Assembly (NCBI GenBank): GCA_963576725.1
Contig: OY755241.1
Span: forward strand, 57,719,071 to 57,783,070
Direction: 5' to 3'
Length of the DNA: 64,000 nucleotides
From: Azorinus chamasolen
Taxonomy: Eukaryota; Mollusca; Bivalvia; Cardiida; Solecurtidae
The notes under the pieces were generated by a model. That model was not told the origin of the DNA and did no database searches. It saw nothing but the letters and a program-made list of their open reading frames with translations. Positions 1-10,339 of this stretch are shown here, in pieces. Each line of letters opens with the position of its first letter. Within the stretch, counting starts at the first letter, position 1. The position numbers were made by a program, and so were the translations under genes.

Positions 1-135
1 GGAGCAAATGCTCTATTTATCATAATGGTTTCAACGCTGCAAAAATCTAAAAACAATTCCTTTCCTCTAGTTAATGTTCCTTTTTGGTATTCAAAGAGCT
101 AGAATCTAAAAATAGCCTATGAGGTAATGGATTAA
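1..135 (-). mobile_element. Family A MITE, right half (A1)
   Basis: This is the right arm of family A. A full copy (see 38653-38883) is about 230 bp, begins TTAACCCATT or similar, ends GGGTTAA, and has a near-perfect 68-bp palindrome centred on CTCCTATAGGAG. The flanking TTAA and CCC/GGG ends are those of piggyBac-type elements; that assignment is inference. The window starts at the first base after the palindrome centre, so the left half is absent. The right end reads GAGGTAATGGATTAA. Confidence 0.75.
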
Positions 136-443
136 AGAAATTGTCAGTTAAAACGGTGCTAATTTCCTGTGATCTAATTTGAACGATTATTAAATTCTGA
201 TAGAGGGTCACATGCAAATTGATATCATTCATCTGACATTAAGAGACAATTCTGAATTATATCAGTGGTTTAGGAAAAATCGTTTGAAGAACTTTTTAAG
301 CTGTCGTATTAGAGCTATTTATGCAAAGGACCGAGATTGGTCTTAAAGTTTTGATAAAGAATCGCCTCAATTATTCTGGTGAACTTTTGTGAAAAGTCAT
401 TCAGTTGTTAAAAGGTTATGGCATTTTAAATAGTGCTAATTAT
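136..443. repeat. Decayed ~155-bp tandem array, part 1
   Basis: No gene is visible. A loose motif (AGCT, then T-rich sequence, then TGATnGAGGnTCA or a CGCCTC variant) recurs near 203 and 359 here and again near 1808, 2174, 2333, 2483 and 2634. The spacing within each block is 150-159 bp. This is best read as an old tandem array later split by J1 and A2. Divergence is high, so the boundaries are soft. Confidence 0.45.
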
Positions 444-1745
444 GTCTCCCCCCATATTTATATGGGGGAGACATATTGTTTTTGTGAGAGTTGTCTGTCT
501 GTCCGTCTGTCCGTCCGTCTGTCCGTCTGTCCGTCTGTCTGTCACACTTTTTGTCCGGACGATAACTTCAATATGCCTGATGCCAGTTGATTGAAACTTC
601 ATATATGGAAAGAGCATAATGAGAGGAAGTGTCATGCACAAGGTCCATAACTTTGGCTTCACTAATATTGGAGTTATTGCCCTTTGTAAAAAAAATCACA
701 CTTTTTTGTCCGGACGATAACTCCTATATGGCTCATGCCAGTGGATTGAAACTTCATATATGGAAAGATCATAACGAGAGGAAGTGTCATGCACAAGGTC
801 CATAACTCTGGCTTCACTAATATTGGAGTTATTGCCCTTTGTAAAAAATATCATAATTTTTTGTCCGGACAATAACTTCAATATGCCTGATGCCAGTTGA
901 TTGAAACTTCATATATGGAAAGAGCATGATGAGAGGAAGTGTCATGCAGAAGGTACATAACTCTGGCTTCACTAATATAGGAGTTATTGCCCTTTGTAAA
1001 AAAATCACACTTTTTTGTCCGGACGATAACTTCTATATGGCTCATGCCATTGGATTAAAACTTCATATATGGAAAGATCATAACGAGAGGAAGTGTCATG
1101 CACAAGGTCCATAACTCTGGCTTCACTAATATTGGAGTTATTGCCCTTTGTAAAAAATCACAATTGTTTGTCCGGATGATTACTCCTATGTGACACATGC
1201 CATTGGAGTGAAACTTCATACATGGAATGATCATGATAAGAGAAAGTGTCATGCATAAGATCTATAACTCGAGCTTCAATAAATTTAGAGTTATTGCCCG
1301 TTGTACATTTGTTTAATTCTTTCTTGTCCGGACGATAACTCCTACATGGCTCTTGCCATCGTATTGAAACTTCATGCATGGAAAGAGCATGATGAGAGAA
1401 AGTGTCATGAACAAGGGCCATAATTCTGGCTTCAATACTTTTGGAGTTATTGCCCTTTGTTACATTTTTTGGCCGATCAATAACTCCTGTTCGACTGATG
1501 CTATTGGAATGACATTTTATTTTTGGAAAGAGCATGTTGAAAGTAAGTGTCATGCACAAGGGCCATAAATCTGGTATCAGTATTTTTGGAGTTATTAGCT
1601 GTTATCATTTTCTTCTTGAAAAATGTAGTGTGGAAAACGCATAATGAGGGGAAGTATCATTCATCAAGACCATAACATTTTTAGTGATTTCCCTTTACAT
1701 ATTATTTTTATTAGAGGGGAGACATCCGTTTTTGTGACAAAAACC
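444..1745 (+). mobile_element. J1, tandem-repeat pearl/HINE-like element
   Basis: The order is a terminal hairpin at 444-472 (GTCTCCCCC pairing with GGGGGAGAC), ATATTGTTTTTG, a GTCT/GTCC microsatellite (about 492-541), then seven tandem units marked by TTGTCCGGACGATAACT at 551, 706, 861, 1015, 1168, 1324 and 1469 (period about 155). The tail holds GGGGAGACATC and CCTCTAG, the latter also present at the end of J2. Hairpin, microsatellite and ~160-bp repeats match the pearl/HINE non-autonomous elements of bivalves, which are linked to Helitron-type transposition. There is no transposase; short ORFs here are repeat artefacts. Confidence 0.75.
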
Positions 1746-1876
1746 TCTAGTTAATATCTATTTTAGTTCGTGAGCTACTTTTACAACGGCTGTATATAAC
1801 ATTGATTGAGGATCACCTGAGGATTATTCGTGTGAACATTTTGTGAAAATCCATCAAGTTGTTTGAAATAAACCCC
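1746..1876. repeat. Decayed ~155-bp tandem array, part 2
   Basis: This continues the 136-443 array after J1, with GAGGATCACCTGAGG near 1808. Nothing else was recognised. Confidence 0.4.
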
Positions 1877-2103
1877 TTAAATCATTCCATCGTATGCTAG
1901 TTTTAGACCCAACCTATAAAATCTATCGAAAAAAGAGAATTTACTAGAAAAAAAGAGAAATGTTTACAATGGTGTGTTTTTTAAACCATTGTGATAAATA
2001 GAACATTTGCTCCTACGGAGCAATTGTTCTATTTATCACAATGGTTTCACACAGTGACTTTTACAGAGGGGCCAAAAGGTGTCAATATGGGGGAATCGGT
2101 TAA
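1877..2103 (+). mobile_element. Family A MITE (A2)
   Basis: A full-length but divergent copy, TTAA at 1877 and GGTTAA near 2103. The palindrome arms (AATAGAACATTTGCTCC and its complement) carry a few mismatches and the centre has lost TATA, reading CTCCTACGGAG. It interrupts the ~155-bp array. Confidence 0.7.
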
Positions 2104-2774
2104 AGACTTGTTTCTTTAAAATCTATTATCAGTTTTAGAGAGCTATCCAATGGAATTTTTTATATAACTCTGATGGTGGGTCATCTAAAGTTATTTTTTG
2201 TGAAATTTTGTGGATGTTCATTTAGTGGATCAGGAGGGCGTGTCATATTAAAAATTGATCGTTAAAATCAAATTTAGTCTTCGTGACCTTTTAACCCCGA
2301 GGCTCTGAATGGTATATATACAAATCATTTAGAAGGTCACTAACAGATCATTCTTTTGACTTTTGGTTAAATTCCAGTAAGTGATGCAGATGTTGGTTAA
2401 GGAAATGTTTGTTTAAGATCTCTCTTTAACTCCGACAACCTATTTAATTGATGAAGCGTAGCGCTTTATATAAATGTTATACACGATCGCCTCTAGATCA
2501 TTCTTGTTAAAATTGAGGAAATCCGTTCAATGTTTTAGGAGAAGGTGTGATTGGATAAAAAAGTTCGCAGAAATTTATTGTAGCTCCTGTAACCTAATTA
2601 TACAAAGAACCGAACGGATTTTATGAATCTGATTGAGGATAGACCGTGCAGTCAGTTGTTTACGAGGGGATTGCGTTTACAGAAATTGCCGACGATGCAT
2701 AGTGCACGTCGAACGACTCACATTGCACGAAAAGATGACGTTTACTGTGAATATTCGAGGTAGTGTTTTGCTTT
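2104..2774. repeat. Decayed ~155-bp tandem array, part 3
   Basis: Four further degenerate units lie here, with anchor motifs near 2174, 2333, 2483 and 2634 (steps 159, 150 and 151). No coding region is convincing. Confidence 0.45.
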
Positions 2775-2975
2775 TTTAACCTTTAGCCAGCTGAGCAAAT
2801 TATTCACCTTCTACATTTTCAAAAGTCAAGCTATATTGAATTTGTCTACCAAAATGTAACCAGGGTCTCAAACAGTTTGGATCCTGATAAGACGCCGAGT
2901 TACTCGGCGTCTCATCTTGATCCAAACTGTTTACATTGGTATTCACTCAACGGCCAATAGCAGACAAAAGGTTAA
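2775..2975 (+). mobile_element. Family H MITE (H1)
   Basis: It starts TTAACCTTTAGCC and ends AAAAGGTTAA. The centre is a palindrome built on AAACAGTTTGGATCCTGAT, GAGACGCCGAGTTACTCGGC and the complementary arm. The central hairpin GCCGAGTTACTCGGC is unique to this family. Confidence 0.7.
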
Positions 2976-3002
2976 GAAAGTGTAACTTGACAGACAGTAC
3001 AT

Positions 3003-3240
3003 ACCCTTGCGAGGGTGCTGCATGGATCATTTGACGTGTTCCCATAGGATTATGCACAATACTCATAGTAAAATGATAACCTGTCGGTTCTAGAAAAGTT
3101 TTCTCACAGCATCCTTTTCTATTCGACGCATTGTCAGTACATCCCACTACAGCTATGAAAAGAACGTACATTAATCCAATGCTACTTATGTGGATTGAAA
3201 ACGTCAAAGATGTATTGTTGCTGTTGTTTTCAATTTCCAT
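3003..3240 (-). CDS. Possible first exon of a secreted protein
   Basis: The reading frame on the minus strand starts at MEIENN (or the internal MYVLFI). It has a hydrophobic stretch ISSIGLMYVLFIAVVGC followed by a polar cysteine-containing region (KGCCEKTFLEPTGYHF). It ends at ...PSQG with GTATGT, a good match to a splice donor, at about 3003. Signal peptide plus donor suggests exon 1, but no downstream exon was identified and the frame simply runs on into the H1 end. The family was not recognised; chance remains plausible. Confidence 0.3.
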
Positions 3241-3821
3241 TCCAATTCTGTTTATAAATATAAACATTTATTATTTTTATGAAACAATTTTAGTTGTGTT
3301 TGCTTTTCTCTTCAACTCTCAGAATAATTTAGGATGTTTCTACATTGACAAAATAAACTCACATTTCAGGTGTGCAACAAACTGTTTGCAGTTTTAGCTC
3401 TATCCAAAATTTGTGTAGTTTAGCTCTATCTAAATTTTGTATAGGAACCGAATCGCTTTAAACCACTTTGGAAGCTGTGGTTGAATGTATTGAAAGCACG
3501 TATGCATTAATGCGATTCAGCAAGGTTTGTGACCCCTGTCTAAGAATGGCAGACCGTTCAATAACTAGTGCCATTGCATATAACTATATATGGAAATTGA
3601 GTGATGCTTTTAATTTTGTGAGCAGTAAAGTAAAGAGATACACACATGATTGGCGGATACGTAGTAGGGTTTAAAAAACGACGTTAACTGCAAATCTAAT
3701 CATATAAATGTTTTATTGAGTTTTGTACCTTCTAATGTACCTCCGTCTATAACCCTAAATGACTTCTAGAGCATGCATCATTGTTATAGCAAGACAAGTC
3801 AGGCATACAGTAAAACCCATC

Positions 3822-4071
3822 TTAACCCTTTCCCTGTTCTATGTTTATTTCACATCTCAATACCTACTGAATATTCATGGGCAAAATAGTTACAATGAAA
3901 TATGTAAGGTGGAACATTGTAGCCATTTTAGAATGTAAAGAAACAGATATTTCAATTTATGTTAACAAAAAGAGCAGACCCTGATCAGACGGCTCCGATA
4001 GGAGCCGTCTGATCTGGGTCTACTCTGTTTGCAAATGCGTGAAAACACGTTTATATGAGGGAAAGGGTTAA
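3822..4071 (-). mobile_element. Family C MITE (C1)
   Basis: Family C is about 250 bp, TTAACCC...GGGTTAA, with one AT-rich end bearing GAATATTCATG motifs, the other bearing AAACGCGTTTTCA-like sequence, and an off-centre hairpin. Here the hairpin is at about 3971-4034: AGACCCTGATCAGACGGCTC pairing with GAGCCGTCTGATCTGGGTCT, inside TTTGC repeats. Both TTAA copies are intact. Confidence 0.75.
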
Positions 4072-4120
4072 GCAGTCAATACTTTATTTGGTATAGTATT
4101 CGTAAAAGGTATTCGGTTAC

Positions 4121-4357
4121 TTAACTCTTCAATGGCATCATTGAAAACAGTGCAGTCCCAGGTCAGATGCCGCCTTTTCAAGGCGGCATCTGACCTGGGA
4201 CTACACTGTTTTCTGTATTTTCTTTTCAGCCCAAGCATACGAGTTTTTATAAACAAATGTTTTACTAACATACCTTTATTATTTAGTTTTATAATTATAT
4301 TTAGTATGAAATTATTATTGCAGACAACACTTTGTAATTTGGCGCCAAAAGAGTTAA
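4121..4357 (-). mobile_element. Family B MITE (B1)
   Basis: It is flanked by TTAA (TTAACTCTT and AAGAGTTAA). Family B has the terminal motif GGCGCCAA/TTGGCGCC and a strong palindrome, AGTCCCAGGTCAGATGCCGC, centred on GCCTTTTCAAGGC. The left GGCGCC is degraded here to GGCATC. Confidence 0.75.
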
Positions 4358-4445
4358 AACAGGCTATACATATACGTGATGCAGAAAGCTCCTATAGGTG
4401 CTTTCTACATTACTTTTAACCTTCATTAAGTTACCACCTGCCTTA
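4358..4445 (+). mobile_element. D-core fragment beside B1
   Basis: This remnant of the D-family core (TGATGCAGAAAGCTCCTATA, then a mismatched right arm and CATTAAGTTACCACCTGC) has no CAGT ends. It starts directly after B1's TTAA. Confidence 0.55.
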
Positions 4446-5212
4446 CAGACGAATAACTAGAGCTCTTTTTTATGACCGCTTGAGACAGCTTCTATTGTAT
4501 ATCTGGGATGTACAATGAGTACAAGGTGTGGTGTTTATTAACTCGTCTGTTTTTCGAAAAAAGAAATACCGAGTTATTGCCATAGCTTCGGCGTCCGCAT
4601 TGTCGTTTGTCGTTGTCGTTCGGGATCTTTACCATTCAAGTTGACTGCTACTCCATTACTAATCATCAAACTTTTATGAAACAACAATTGTTCACCGTTA
4701 CAAGAGCTATAATCTAACCAAGAACAATAACCCTGTAAGGTTTTGTTTACAACATTATGCCCATTTATAGACTTATGGAAATAAAACCTTAAAATCTCGC
4801 CACAGACGAGCGCTGGCACCCGCATATGGTGTTCTTGTTTTATTTATGATGATGAGACTACATATAACTAGAGAACAAGCTATTTATCCGTTTTCTATAC
4901 ATATATACGATTTATGTGGTACCAGTAATGCTTTGTCTTCCTGTCTAGACCTGTCTGTGCTGTAGATATTAATTTGTCACTCGCTTTGTTATTAACAGAA
5001 CTTGAGATACGTGAATGGACTCACCAATAGAATTCGTGTTTCCCCTCAAGATGTCTACTAAGTATTGAAGTAAAGCAGTAATAACGTTAATCACAGCAGT
5101 CTAATAAATAATTCAAAATACAAACGAGACGTCTTTACTACCCGAGGGTATGGATAGGAAATAGTATCGCTATTTGTTGAAAGACTATATAAATGTGGAT
5201 ACATGTCTGTTA
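4446..5212. other. No recognised feature
   Basis: AT-rich sequence. The open frame at about 4574-4825 on the minus strand shows no motif and is not supported as a gene. Confidence 0.5.
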
Positions 5213-5640
5213 CGAACCTGTACACTACTTGTAGATACGTTCCTTTCATCAAAGAATTCACTACATTCCCTGAACCTGTACACTACTGGTAGTTATGTGC
5301 CTTTCATCAATGAAATCGGTACATTCCGTGAACCAGTACACTACTTCTAGATACGTGCCTTTCATCAAAGAATACAGTACATTCCCTGAACCTGTACACT
5401 ACTTGTAGATAATTCCTTTCATCAAAGAAGTCACTACATTCCGTGAAACTGTACACTACTTGTAGATACGAGCCTTTCATCAAAGAATTTACTACATTCC
5501 GTGAACCTGTACACTACTTGTAGATACGTTCCTTTCATCGACGAGTTGACTACATTCCGTGAACCTGCACACTACTTGTAGATATGAGCCTTTCATCGAC
5601 TTTCAATACTATAAACCTGTACACAACGTCTGAAAATATA
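5213..5640 (+). repeat. 58-bp tandem array
   Basis: Seven head-to-tail units are anchored by AACCTGTACACTACTTGTAG at 5217, 5275, 5333, 5391, 5448, 5506 and 5564. Steps are 57-58 bp, with a degenerate eighth start at 5616. Each unit also carries CCTTTCATCAAAGAA and TACATTCCGTG. The array has no spacers, so it is not CRISPR-like. No dyad or ORF explains it. Confidence 0.85.
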
Positions 5641-5809
5641 TCTTTCATTTGCATCTGCACGTACATGTCAACAAGATAAGGCGTCACTGCAGAACCGTAT
5701 AGTATCAATTACATGTATACTGTTGTTAAACTGGTCTGCTCAAACTCAAATCTGCTATTAAGTTTACTTCTGAAATATTATTGCCAAACTACTAAACATA
5801 TTCGATCCT

Positions 5810-6106
5810 ACTAAAAGTGAAGTACCTAGTTATAGTCCACTTTCAGTCCGAAGGACCGCACAGCCGACTGTACATTTACTCCCCTGGTCATTGAGTCATT
5901 CGCCTACAATACATTTTACGCAATCATGCAGCCACAGTATCGGCTAGTGATCCTCACAGGTACCCATTATAACCCCAGGATGAAGAGGAGATGCGGGTGG
6001 GAGACACTGAAAAGCGTATCTGAAATTTCCGGGAGAGACCGGGATTTGATCCCCGGACCTCCGGACTGGTAGTCAAACGCGTTACCACTAGACCACCGCA
6101 CACCAC
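5810..6106 (-). mobile_element. tRNA-derived SINE (S1)
   Basis: Read on the minus strand from 6106, the head has tRNA-like A-box (TGGTCTAGTGGTAACGC) and B-box (GGGGATCAAATCCC) sequences, the two parts of an internal Pol III promoter. It is followed by an unrelated body of roughly 200 bp (left limit uncertain). A bona fide tRNA would end about 73 bp after the start. The body differs from the S2 SINE at 40504. Confidence 0.6.
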
Positions 6107-6336
6107 TAACCATTTCCTACTAACACACCAATTAGATGTCTAAATGAGCTTATTTCCAATTGCACCAAAACCTCCCTTCTCCGGCAAACTAATGGTGTTG
6201 CCACTCTTCAAGATAGATTAATTGAACAAAAACACTTAGTCGTGCATTTGCTTGGTAACAAATGCAAATGGTGTCACTTGTTTGGCAGGATAAGCTTGAA
6301 TGATTTTGCGCCCCAGTTTTAATTACTATATTTGGG

Positions 6337-6564
6337 ATAACCAATTACCTCATAGGCTATTTTTAGATACAACCTTTTTGAATAAATCTAACGAAAAGGA
6401 GCATTAACTAGAGAAAAGGAAAAAATAGAATTGTGTACTTTGAAACCATTCGGATTAATAGAGCATTTGCTCCTATAGGAGCAAATGCTCCATTTATCGC
6501 AATGGTTTCACAAAGTGACTTTTACAGAGTCGTCAAAAGTCGTCAATATGAGGGAATGGGTTAA
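6337..6564 (+). mobile_element. Family A MITE (A3)
   Basis: A full copy. The left flank is mutated (GATAACC) and the right flank GGGTTAA is intact. The inner palindrome AGCATTTGCTCCTATAGGAG is perfect; the outer arms have a few substitutions (CATTCGGATTAATAG against CTCCATTTATCGCAATG). Confidence 0.8.
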
Positions 6565-6581
6565 ACCGAGCGGTGCTTGTT

Positions 6582-6760
6582 TCATATGTTGATATGTTTA
6601 TCTGAAAAAATGTCTGCCATAGCCATACCATCCTGTGTCCATATGAAAAAAGTAGTAAAACCAAGTAGCAAAATCCACACACGAGACGCAACCACCACCA
6701 AAACATCGATAGAAAACAAGCGATACACAACCACAAAACATGTCCAAACAAAAAGCACTG
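6582..6760 (-). other. Hydrophobic ORF repeat, copy 1
   Basis: An open minus-strand frame with a long hydrophobic run (FSIDVLVVVASRVWILLLGF) ends at a stop at 6582. Nucleotide similarity to 15200-15300 is clear (ACGCAACCACCACCAAAACA in both). No ATG is in this frame nearby, so it is either an exon or a non-coding repeat. Confidence 0.3.
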
Positions 6761-6806
6761 AACCATTTCACAGCTTAGCACATTAAGTCAAATACTAAAG
6801 TTGTCA

Positions 6807-6905
6807 AAGAAGAGACGATTCTAAAGAGTGGTCACAGTAAACGTGTTGGTGGAGAAATAAAGGAGTTATTCTAGAAAATGTTTAAATCTGCAATGATTCT
6901 CTTGT
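6807..6905 (+). mobile_element. Family F MITE, right half (F1)
   Basis: This holds the right arm of family F: GACGATTCTAAAGAGTGGTC, then GTTGGTGGAG. The family palindrome (see 44765-44895) pairs it with GACCACTCTTTAGAATCGTC. The left arm is missing. Confidence 0.6.
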
Positions 6906-7233
6906 TAAGGGTAATTTTGCCGCTGTAATTGCGGAAAAAGACAAAGTAGAAATGTACACTTTTGCAGAGTTTGCAGACAATAATGCTTGGCAGCGATGGA
7001 TTTAATCTTCTTTCAGATCCGAATCACATCTTATCTTTAGCGAAGAATGAGTGTCTAACGTGCCGTAGATTAAGGAGAGAAAGATTAAATATGTCTCCGT
7101 AGGGAATTTGTAAAGTCTGAGAGATATCCTTACGCGCGATATGTAAACTATGTCCAAACAAAAACTCAGGGTGTGATTATAGCGCTGAACTAGTTCACAT
7201 TGAATCAGCGTCAGTCTGGAACTGTTCTCTAAT
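6906..7233. other. No recognised feature
   Basis: AT-rich sequence without a supported gene or repeat. Confidence 0.4.
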
Positions 7234-7547
7234 TACAGTTGAACTTCGATATCTCGAACTTCAACGGACCATACAAATTAGTTCGAGATATCATATGTTC
7301 GAGTTATCCGACTTCTAATCTGGACAATTTATCGAGTTTGCAGCTTAATGCAGATCTACAGTAATGCTAAAAGCTCCTGTAGGAGCTTTCAGCATTACTT
7401 TTGACATGCATTCAGCTATCACATGTATTTCTAGATAGCTGTAGTGATATATTTTAAAGCAATTCTGTTTTGGAAGGACCGAACGTTTAGTTCGAGTTAA
7501 CCCGAAGTTCGAGTAATCTGAGTTCGAGATATCGAAGTTCAGCTGTA
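7234..7547 (+). mobile_element. D4 MITE (D4a)
   Basis: D4 ends are TACAGTTGAACTTCGATATC and GATATCGAAGTTCAGCTGTA, about 25 bp of inverted repeat at a TA target. Secondary inner copies of TTCGAGATATC also occur. The core AAAAGCTCCTGTAGGAGCTTT is palindromic. CAGT ends with CTCGATATCTCGAA-like sequence fit pogo/Tc1-mariner elements. Confidence 0.8.
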
Positions 7548-7650
7548 CTTAGGTATTACTTTTTACAAATGAATGTTATCATTTCTGATTAGACATTGAA
7601 ATAGTCTTTGTCTCAGCAGCTAGTGAATAGAGCCTGACATAAAGAACCAT

Positions 7651-7853
7651 TTAACACATTCCATCCTAGTGACGCATGTTGGCGCCTCTATAAATGTCAC
7701 ATTTTGAAACCATTATGAAATGCTCTATTTGTCACAATGGTTTCAAAACTACGTAATTCTAACATTCTCCTTTTCTGTTGTTAATGCTCCTTTGCGGTAG
7801 ATTAATTCAAAAAGGTTGGGTTTAAACATAGTCTAGGAGGGAATGAGTTATAA
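7651..7853 (-). mobile_element. Family A MITE, core deleted (A4)
   Basis: The left end is TTAACACATTCC and the right end GAGTTATAA (decayed). The palindrome has collapsed: AAACCATTATGAAATGCTC joins directly to the distal arm, so the central hairpin tip is lost. Confidence 0.65.
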
Positions 7854-8102
7854 GAAAGTTTGATTCTATTCTGGATCAATGAGAAGACGGGAACCTAATA
7901 CAGGACAGAGGTAAATGTTGAAATGTAGAAATGTCCCAGGGAACCATTTTCCATTTCACTAACGCCGTGACGATATACGTACAAGACAATTTAACCTTCA
8001 TTTATAAAAGGTTTGTATCCCAATGAGAGAGCTAGCTTTGTCTCACTAGGATCCGGACTGCTTCACACACTGTCAGTAGCTCCTTAAAAGGCTTCCGAAG
8101 AG

Positions 8103-8310
8103 TACAGTAAAACCCCTCTAAACCGGAATTGTAGTAGAGAAGGATTTAGATACTTTCAGGCAGGCGGCTACTTAATGCAGGGTGAAGGTCATGCAGCAGG
8201 CTCCTAGAGGGGCGTTCTGCAGGACATTCAAACAGCATTAAGCTGCGACCTGTCTCCAAGACCACTATTTATACTAAATTTAACGCCCAGTTCAGAGAAT
8301 GTTTACTGTA
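8103..8310 (+). mobile_element. D5 MITE (D5a)
   Basis: Ends are TACAGTAAAACCCCTCTAAA and GAATGTTTACTGTA, with CCGGAATT just inside the left end. The core is a shortened D core (TTAATGCAGGGTGAAGGTCA, GCTCCTAGAGGGGC, then CATTAAGCTGCGACCTGTCT). Confidence 0.75.
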
Positions 8311-8352
8311 CTCATTGTCGAGACCCTGAGTAGTCATTAGTTTTGCAGCAGA

Positions 8353-8595
8353 TTAATTCTTTTGGCGCCAAATTTAAAAGTGTCGTCTACAATAATAATT
8401 TCATATTAAATGTAATTCTAAACTAAATTAAATAAAGGTATATTAGTAAAACATTTGTTTTTTAAAACCTGTATGCTTGGGCTGAAATAATACTGAAGTC
8501 CCAGGTCAGATGCCGCCTTTAAAAGGCGGCATCTGACTTGGGACTGCACTGTTTTCAATGGTGCCAACAGGCAACATTGGCGCCGAAATGGTTAA
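8353..8595 (+). mobile_element. Family B MITE (B2)
   Basis: TTAATTCTTTTGGCGCCA at the left, TTGGCGCCGAAATGGTTAA at the right. The palindrome is centred on GCCGCCTTTAAAAGGCGGC and flanked by CCCAGGTCAGAT. Confidence 0.8.
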
Positions 8596-8810
8596 GCGTC
8601 AACCCTCTCCTCCATATAAACGCATTTTCTTGCCTTAAATCTGAGTAGATCCAGATCATAGTAGCCCTCTAATCAGGATCTGCTCCCTTTGGTTATGCAA
8701 ATAAAATAGAATTAACCAATCACATATACTCCTGTGTATCTAACTCCAGAGTTTCTCTAGTGTGTACATATACAATTGTAAAACCTAATCTGATAATTGA
8801 TCATGATTTC

Positions 8811-9042
8811 CTAACACATTTCCTCATAGGCTATTTTTAGATCCAACGTCTTTGAATAAATCTACCGAAAAGGAGCATTTACTAGAGAAAAGGAAATGTT
8901 TAGACTTTTGTAGTTTGAAACACTTGTAATAAATAGAGCATTTGTTCCTATAGGAGCAAATGCTCTATTTATCACAATGGTTTCAACAAGGGACTTTTAC
9001 AGAGGCGTCAAAAGGCGTCTTAGATATGAGGAAATTAGGTTA
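8811..9042 (+). mobile_element. Family A MITE (A5)
   Basis: A full-length copy with decayed flanks (CTAACACATT and TTAGGTTAG). The core reads TTTGTTCCTATAGGAGCAAA, with one mismatch to a perfect palindrome. Confidence 0.75.
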
Positions 9043-9074
9043 GAATATGAATAAAATAACATCAGTGGGTCTAC

Positions 9075-9165
9075 CAAAATGTAATCAAATAGTCATACAG
9101 TTTAGATCACGATGAGATACCGAATTACTCGATGTCTCATCTGGATCCAGACTGTTTTTTAACTA
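9075..9165 (+). mobile_element. Family H core fragment
   Basis: Only the palindrome remains: ACAGTTTAGATCACGATGAG, CGAATTACTCGATGTCTCAT, then GGATCCAGACTGTTT. Confidence 0.6.
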
Positions 9166-9444
9166 GGTAATCTTGGATCCGTCGGTTAGTATGTCACCCA
9201 TTGTTAATCTTTTCAGTCCAATAGCTGCATGTTCTGCCGCAATAGGTCTTGCGATATCAATTATGACGGGAGAATGAAGTTCAAAGGCCATAATCGTGTT
9301 GAAATTCAGCCGACCGAAACAACAATCAAACCTGTTCTGAAATTGATTGTTTCTCTATCATATAATAATTTCAGCGCTCAATAAATGTATCTACAAGAGC
9401 AGTCATGCGAAAAACATATCTGGATATCTATATTTATATAGAAA

Positions 9445-9729
9445 TACAGTTGACCTTTAATATTTCGAATTCAAGGAACTGTACAAATAACATCGAGATA
9501 TCAGATTTCTAGTCTTACCGGAGGTCTAACGTAATGCTGAAATCTCCTGTAGGATTTTTCAGCATTAATTTTGACATGCATTAAGCTGTCGCGTGTATAT
9601 TGATATGCATATGCGTAGTAATACCTTTCAGAACAATTCTGTATTGTACATTTTGGAAGGACCTAGTTAAGGATTTCGAGTTAATCCGAATCAAATTATC
9701 TAAGTTCGAGATATCTCTGTTCAACTGTG
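9445..9729 (+). mobile_element. D4 MITE (D4b)
   Basis: Left end TACAGTTGACCTTTAATATT, right end GATATCTCTGTTCAACTGTG. The core is GCTGAAATCTCCTGTAGGAT. More diverged than D4a. Confidence 0.7.
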
Positions 9730-9822
9730 CCAACAATTTCAAGGTCGAATGGTCATAACCCTTATTTAAATAATGTAACCAAAACGACAATCGTACTTGA
9801 CCTGTAGCCTATTATCAGTGGA

Positions 9823-9998
9823 GCATTCATATCTCGAACTCGAATAACTCGACTACTATATAACTCGAGCTTCTTCATAATTTGCAAATCAGAATTGCTC
9901 TAAATTTCAGCACTGCTCATATCTGACATGCGAGATACAGGTCTCAGGCAATGCTGACAGCTCCTACAGAAGCCTTTACGGCACCCATTTGGGCCTGC
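9823..9998 (-). mobile_element. D4 fragment (D4c)
   Basis: This inverted remnant has ATATCTCGAACTCGAATAAC and a core AATGCTGACAGCTCCTACAG. It is truncated before the second arm, immediately upstream of H2. Confidence 0.55.
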
Positions 9999-9999
9999 G

Positions 10000-10217
10000 T
10001 AAACCTTCAGCTTGCTGATCAAACTATTTTTACATAAGTTTTCACCTACTACATTTTCAAAATTCAAGTTAAAATCAATTTGTCTACAAAAAATGCAACA
10101 GTAACATTAACAAACAGTTTGGATCCTGATGAAGTGCCGAGTTACTCGGCGTCTCATCTGGATCCAAACTGTTTGCATAAGTATTCACTCATCCGCCCGT
10201 AGCAGGCTAAAGGTTAA
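10000..10217 (+). mobile_element. Family H MITE (H2)
   Basis: A nearly complete copy, left end decayed (GTAAACCTTCAGC), right end AAAGGTTAA. The core is the H palindrome around GCCGAGTTACTCGGC. Confidence 0.7.
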
Positions 10218-10339
10218 GTTGTCACATCGAACATGTTTCCAGCTTAGAAGTTAGTAAACATGAGCTCCTGTTATGTCGAAGTGATGTTTGAGATATTGAG
10301 GTTCCGGTCATATACAGAACGCAACTCAATATTTAAGCA

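Noticed and set aside
5213..5640. CRISPR-like array
   Set aside because: Units are contiguous tandem copies without unique spacers, in a eukaryotic context.
6030..6106. Functional tRNA gene
   Set aside because: A and B boxes are present, but the acceptor stem is poor and a SINE body follows directly. The same applies to 17880-17970 and 45235-45312.
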